This document shows, in pieces, positions 59,940-64,000 of a stretch of DNA of 64,000 nucleotides. The notes beneath the pieces were generated by a model that had not been told where the DNA came from, did not search any database, and was given only the letters and a program-made list of their open reading frames with translations. The first letter of the stretch is position 1; the number at the start of each line of letters is the position of its first letter. This DNA comes from Hypomesus transpacificus (lineage: Eukaryota > Chordata > Actinopteri > Osmeriformes > Osmeridae). Location: positions 6,081,944 through 6,145,943 of the forward strand of contig NC_061063.1 in the NCBI RefSeq assembly GCF_021917145.1, written 5' to 3'. The position numbers and the translations under genes are program-made.

Positions 59940-62900
59940 CACTGAGAATCCCACTGCTGATTCCTGCACTAAGATCTGTTGTTTTCCTTTGTTTTCTTCT
60001 GAAAAAGACTGAAAAAACCAAGGCAGAAGTTATCAGTTCTACTCACTTCCTTAATGTAGTCCCAACTTAGCTGACTGTGAGATGAATTCGGATCATGAAT
60101 ACAGCTAAATAGCAAAAGATGTGAGAACAGAGCGGAATACCTGTGTATGTGAAGTTTCCCTCCAGTGTGAGAACTATGTTTACTCAACCCATACGGTTAG
60201 GGAAGCTCTGTCAATGCCAATATTGCATCAGGAAGCAGATCAGTGTCTGAAGGAAAGTCTTACTTTCTGGTTGCAACATTTGCTATGTTTGTGTTGCATT
60301 CAGGCTGCGCTGTGAATGTGATGCACACAGCCACCCGAGGGCAGTCACACCTAAATAAACAACAGATGCACAACCATACACTGAACAGGGACCAGTTAAA
60401 AAGGCTTGTGGTTTTGAGGGGTGGAAGCAGAATGGATGTGTTACGCTGGGAACTCAGCCTCATGTGGCGTAACTGGGTATGCATTTTATTGTTTGACCTA
60501 GTTATGTGAATTTCTCAAGAACACTTGTGGCATAAACAAAGTGTGGTTGTGGCCATATAAAGTCCTGTCGGAGACACAGAGCAGACAACATGTGTCACCC
60601 TTCAAAACATTTTTCGAAAGAAATTCATGAATTATCAGTTTGGAACATCCTCATCTGCGTCACACATACAGTATCAGTCAAAAGTTTGGACACATTTACA
60701 CGGGCCTTCATCACCCAAACTGTGATAAGATCGCTTCCTGTGGGAGAAATCCTTTCTTCCACACTCCTCAAAAAGATGTACGTCACAAATGTCTTCAGGT
60801 TTTTAACCTCTCGGGGCAAATAGAGCCCCGGAGTTCCTTGATCCTTGCTCACCAACCGTCTCTGGAGGAGGGGATCCCTCCTCTGAATTGCTCCTCCCAA
60901 TGTTTCTTCCATTTTTTCTCCTGTTGGGAGTTTTTCTGAGTTTTTCCTTGTCTTATTTGAGGGTTTGCGTTGGTTGAGGGGCAGTTCTATGGGCGTATGT
61001 GAAGCCCTCTGTGACATGCTTGCGTGTAAAAAGGGCTATACAAATACATTTGATTTGAATTCTCCCACATCCTCTCCTATCACCTTTTTCTTCACCATGA
61101 CCTCTATTGCCCTTTTTGATCTCCGTCATCTCTATAACATGTATATTCTATAACATTGATCATCTCTATCATGTCTTTAATCTATAATATGTATTTAACC
61201 TCGTCAGCATCTTCCCTCTGTGAGACAGGGAAGGTAGGTGGGAGGGATGGGGGGCGGGCTGGCTGGTGAGAGAAGGCGTGGCCAGAAAGGAAGTTCATGA
61301 AATTCTTGTACAATTTGTGGCCACTTTACCCAGACATTTGTCATTTCTTCTCAAGGGTCACAGTGTTATCACACCCTCCTACACACATGGACAAACGGAC
61401 ACAGACTCACTGACAGCCACAGGTTTCAAACTGTAAAGGTAAGCAAGTACTGTCTTTATTTATCCTTAATTCATCATCAACAGTACACACAAACACACAG
61501 TCAGCCACTTACTGCTGATGTTGCACTCCATTATAGACTTTAAGGCTTTCAATTTCTGAGTTGTACAACCATTCTCAAGTAAAATTTCCTTTATGATGTA
61601 TGATTTGATGCTGTCGTAATAAATGGGATCCCTGTTGATGTCATCAATCTATGCTTTCGTTAATTTGATCAAAAATAATTGGCCAATGTGAAAAATGTTG
61701 TGCCCTCACTGAATGTTACCAAAAGGCTTTGTTACTATTTTCATATTGCAGCATGCTCCTCCCTGTCTTATCCATAGCACAATGATGTAATTTAAATAAC
61801 AGAAGATTACTCTTTTACCTGTATGTTGACAAAGTGGCTGACCACAAGACCTCATCACACTGATAAACACCCACAGCAAGGCAACTATTGATAGAACAGG
61901 TAGTGGTTGTAAAATAAATTACTGATCATATCCATACTGCAGACAACACAGTGATCCGTATACTTGGGAGACCAGTACTCATTTCCAATGTGTTATGTTG
62001 ATAAAACCATGTGTATAATATTCATATTTAATGTTTGGTACAAGAATACTTCAGAAATGGCAGCATAGTGTTCAGGGAAAGGGGGTGAACTAGAGCTTAC
62101 TCTTATAGTGCCCAAAAAAGATGTGACTAAAGGATGTGGTTTGATAGTGCCTGTCACCACAGATACTGAGTTTGTCTGGTAATAAAGACTACGGTCATTA
62201 TGTCCTTTTCAGCGCACACTACTCTGGTCATAAAAACATACTTAACGAAGCCGTCCAGCACTGCTCTGTCTGGCTCAGAATCTAATCAACCTTTCTCCAA
62301 AGTCAACTCCATTTGCTACATTGTCTGGAAGTTCATTGGTTGCCTCACAACCAGGGCATGTTTGTTTTAATGTAGTGCAATCTGATTGGTGTCGGTGGTG
62401 GTGGATGGAGGGAGGGTCCTCTTTTTTGACCCTGGTCCAAACACTTTCCTGGCAACCCAAGTCAGGCGTCCCCCTGAGAGGATTCCACACTGGGGGGACT
62501 GGCTTGGTCACACGTTAGCAGACTGTGCGTTTCATGTGGAAATGCATGTGTCCCTCACTATAAGCACATCACTATAAGTATTCGTGTCAAATAAGTAGAG
62601 GAACAACAAAAGCACAAAGATTAAACGCATGCAGACATTCCCAGACATTCCCAGACATCACCACCGAATGACTCAGATGTGACAAGGAAAGACAGAGCCG
62701 GCTGACTCCTGGGTTCATGCCTCATTTACCCTCAGCCCATCTCATGATGAACAGCACGGAGATATTTAATTCATCACATCAGGAACGTCTACACTTCAGG
62801 GTTCATCTTGGATAGTTAGTGTAGCTGCTGATAACCACAATCAACGAGTTTGATGGAAGTGATATATTGGGCTACCACCAGTTTGTTTCGCTATGAGCTA

Positions 62901-63098
62901 ATATAGTGTCACCACATATTAGGTTTTCACAATGAGCTATAGTGTTTCAGTTTTTGTTTAGCTGTAGATTCCCGTTATTTCATTGTAGAATGTGCCCCAA
63001 AAATGTTTGAAAATTATTTTGTTTACAATAAGCTTGCAGTCCTGTTTTACTATAAGGCACTCATGTATCAATCTGCTATTCTTCTGCTTTCGCAGAAA
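59940..63098. other. Intergenic region siglec-like gene to chemoattractant receptor
   Basis: It holds the siglec-like gene's promoter, a retroposon copy at 60816-61060 and a likely noncoding first exon of the receptor gene that ends in a strong donor near 61439 (TAAAG|gtaagc). No further coding exon was recognised. Confidence 0.5.
60816..61060 (+). repeat. Interspersed retroposon copy (non-LTR/SINE type)
   Basis: The 3' end CTGTGACATGCTTGCGTG, then TAAAAAGGGCTATACAAATA and a CATTTGATTTGA terminus, with a body containing GGGATCCCTCCTCTGAATTG, is a repeat pattern I know from many teleost genomes. A truncated relative lies at 22868-22912. The 5' boundary is approximate. Confidence 0.7.
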
Positions 63099-64000
63099 AT
63101 GAGGTCGACAACAAACGGCTCACTCCCCCTCGTCCTTGCCTCATCCACGGATGACAAGACAGTGGTGGACATCGACGCCATTATGGACAACGTCACCATT
63201 GTGCTTTACATCATAACTGTCTTGCTAGGAACAACTGGCAACGCGATGGTTATCTGGGTGGCCGGGTTCAAACTCCGTCCCAAGGTCACCAACGTGTGGC
63301 TAGTCAACCTGGCTGTGGCTGACTTCATATTTTGCCTCAACCCGCATCCTCTCACTGGTCAAGAAGCTCTTCTTCGACCACTGGCCCTTTGGGGTCTTCT
63401 TTTGCAAGTTCAACGGGTTCTTTAAGTACGCCAACATGTTCTGTAGTGTTTTCCTTCTGGCCGTCATCAGCCTGGACCGGGCAGTGTGCGTCTGGTTGGC
63501 CCATCTTCACCAAAAATCACCGGACGCTCTCGGCAGCGCGGCTCATCAGCGTTGGGGTGTGGGTAGGAGCATCCATTTTGAGCTCCCCCTACTTCGTCTA
63601 CCGGCAGGTTTACTTGGGCAAGAACAACCTGAGCAAGTGCTCGTTTGAGGTGAAAGAGGCCATAGATGGCGACAACACCGCCAAGAATTGGCTGTACTCC
63701 CATTCGCTTCCTGTGTGGCTTTCTGCTCCCCTTCCCTGGTCATCCTCTGCTGCTACGCCATCGCCGGCTTTGGCATACGCCGCACGCGGGCTCTCCGGGG
63801 AAGACTCGCCCTCTTCGCATCCTCGCCTCATTGGTCTGTGCCTTCTTCCTGTGCTGGGCACCCTACCACTGCCTCCTGCTGGCTAAGATGGTGGATAGCA
63901 AGACTGCCGTTGTGAAGATAGGACTGCCTATAGCTAAAGGCTTTGCCTACTTCAACAGCTGTGTGAACCCGCTGCTGTACTTCTGCATGGGGCCTGGACG
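63099..64000 (+). CDS. Chemoattractant GPCR, FPR/CMKLR1/C3AR-like (partial, frame-disrupted)
   Basis: A rhodopsin-class receptor of the leukocyte chemoattractant group, running off the window edge. The ATG at 63099 follows an acceptor (ttcgcag), which fits an otherwise single-exon coding region. Seen in order: N-glycosylation sites NGS and NVT; TM1 with GNAMVIWV; TM2 with NLAVADFIF; the WPFG and Cys loop motif; TM3 with LDRAVCVW in place of DRY; TM4 to TM6 with FFLCWAPYH; and TM7 with NSCVNPLLY. The frame is broken at five places: an extra base near 63341-63343, 63498, 63700 and 63735, and a missing A near 63801. All sit in short homopolymer runs, and all conserved residues survive. Ligand class (formyl peptide, chemerin, C3a) cannot be decided. 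FPRs are in human 19q13.41 near SIGLECs; C3AR1 is near NECAP1. Confidence 0.88.

Overview
This is about 64 kb of vertebrate nuclear DNA, almost certainly from a teleost fish. Genes have short GT-AG introns, proteins match known vertebrate families closely, microsatellites are abundant, and there are tRNA-derived SINEs of the kind common in fish. I saw no bacterial, organellar or viral genes. One SINE type, with a tail of repeated CTAAATGTA-like units, hints at a smelt-like fish, but that is only a guess. An assembly gap of 100 N lies at 58280-58379.

Layout from left to right: 1-5250 gene-free; cnot3 (minus, 17 coding exons, 5559-13330, 5' noncoding exon near 14.65 kb); ccdc106 (minus); tmem238 (plus); a recoverin/visinin photoreceptor calcium sensor (plus); gsg1l2 (minus); a gene-free microsatellite-rich stretch (30.9-35 kb); an epsin-family gene (minus) sharing a divergent promoter with necap1 (plus); a gene-poor stretch with a 195-bp satellite; an SBK2/SBK3-like kinase (minus); il11 (minus); a two-Ig siglec-like receptor (minus); and the start of an FPR/CMKLR1/C3AR-type chemoattractant receptor (plus), cut by the window edge.

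The gene set mixes human neighbourhoods, recalled from established knowledge: 19q13.42 (CNOT3, CCDC106, TMEM238, EPN1, SBK2/3, IL11), 19q13.41 (SIGLECs, FPRs), 17p13.1 (RCVRN, GSG1L2) and 12p13.31 (NECAP1, C3AR1). Two functional groupings stand out. Epsin and NECAP1 both bind the AP-2 appendage in clathrin-mediated endocytosis and are transcribed head to head from about 300 bp. The right end carries three immune genes in a row: a cytokine, an inhibitory/activating lectin and a chemoattractant receptor.

The most notable observations are the AP-2-ligand gene pair with 13 DPF motifs in the epsin; the siglec-like tail whose two tyrosines fit both ITIM and ITAM spacing; a probable GC-AG intron in il11; a six-copy satellite with a three-unit higher-order period; and single-base homopolymer frameshifts in the last two genes, close to the gap, which look more like consensus errors than pseudogene decay. 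No obviously novel multi-gene system was found.
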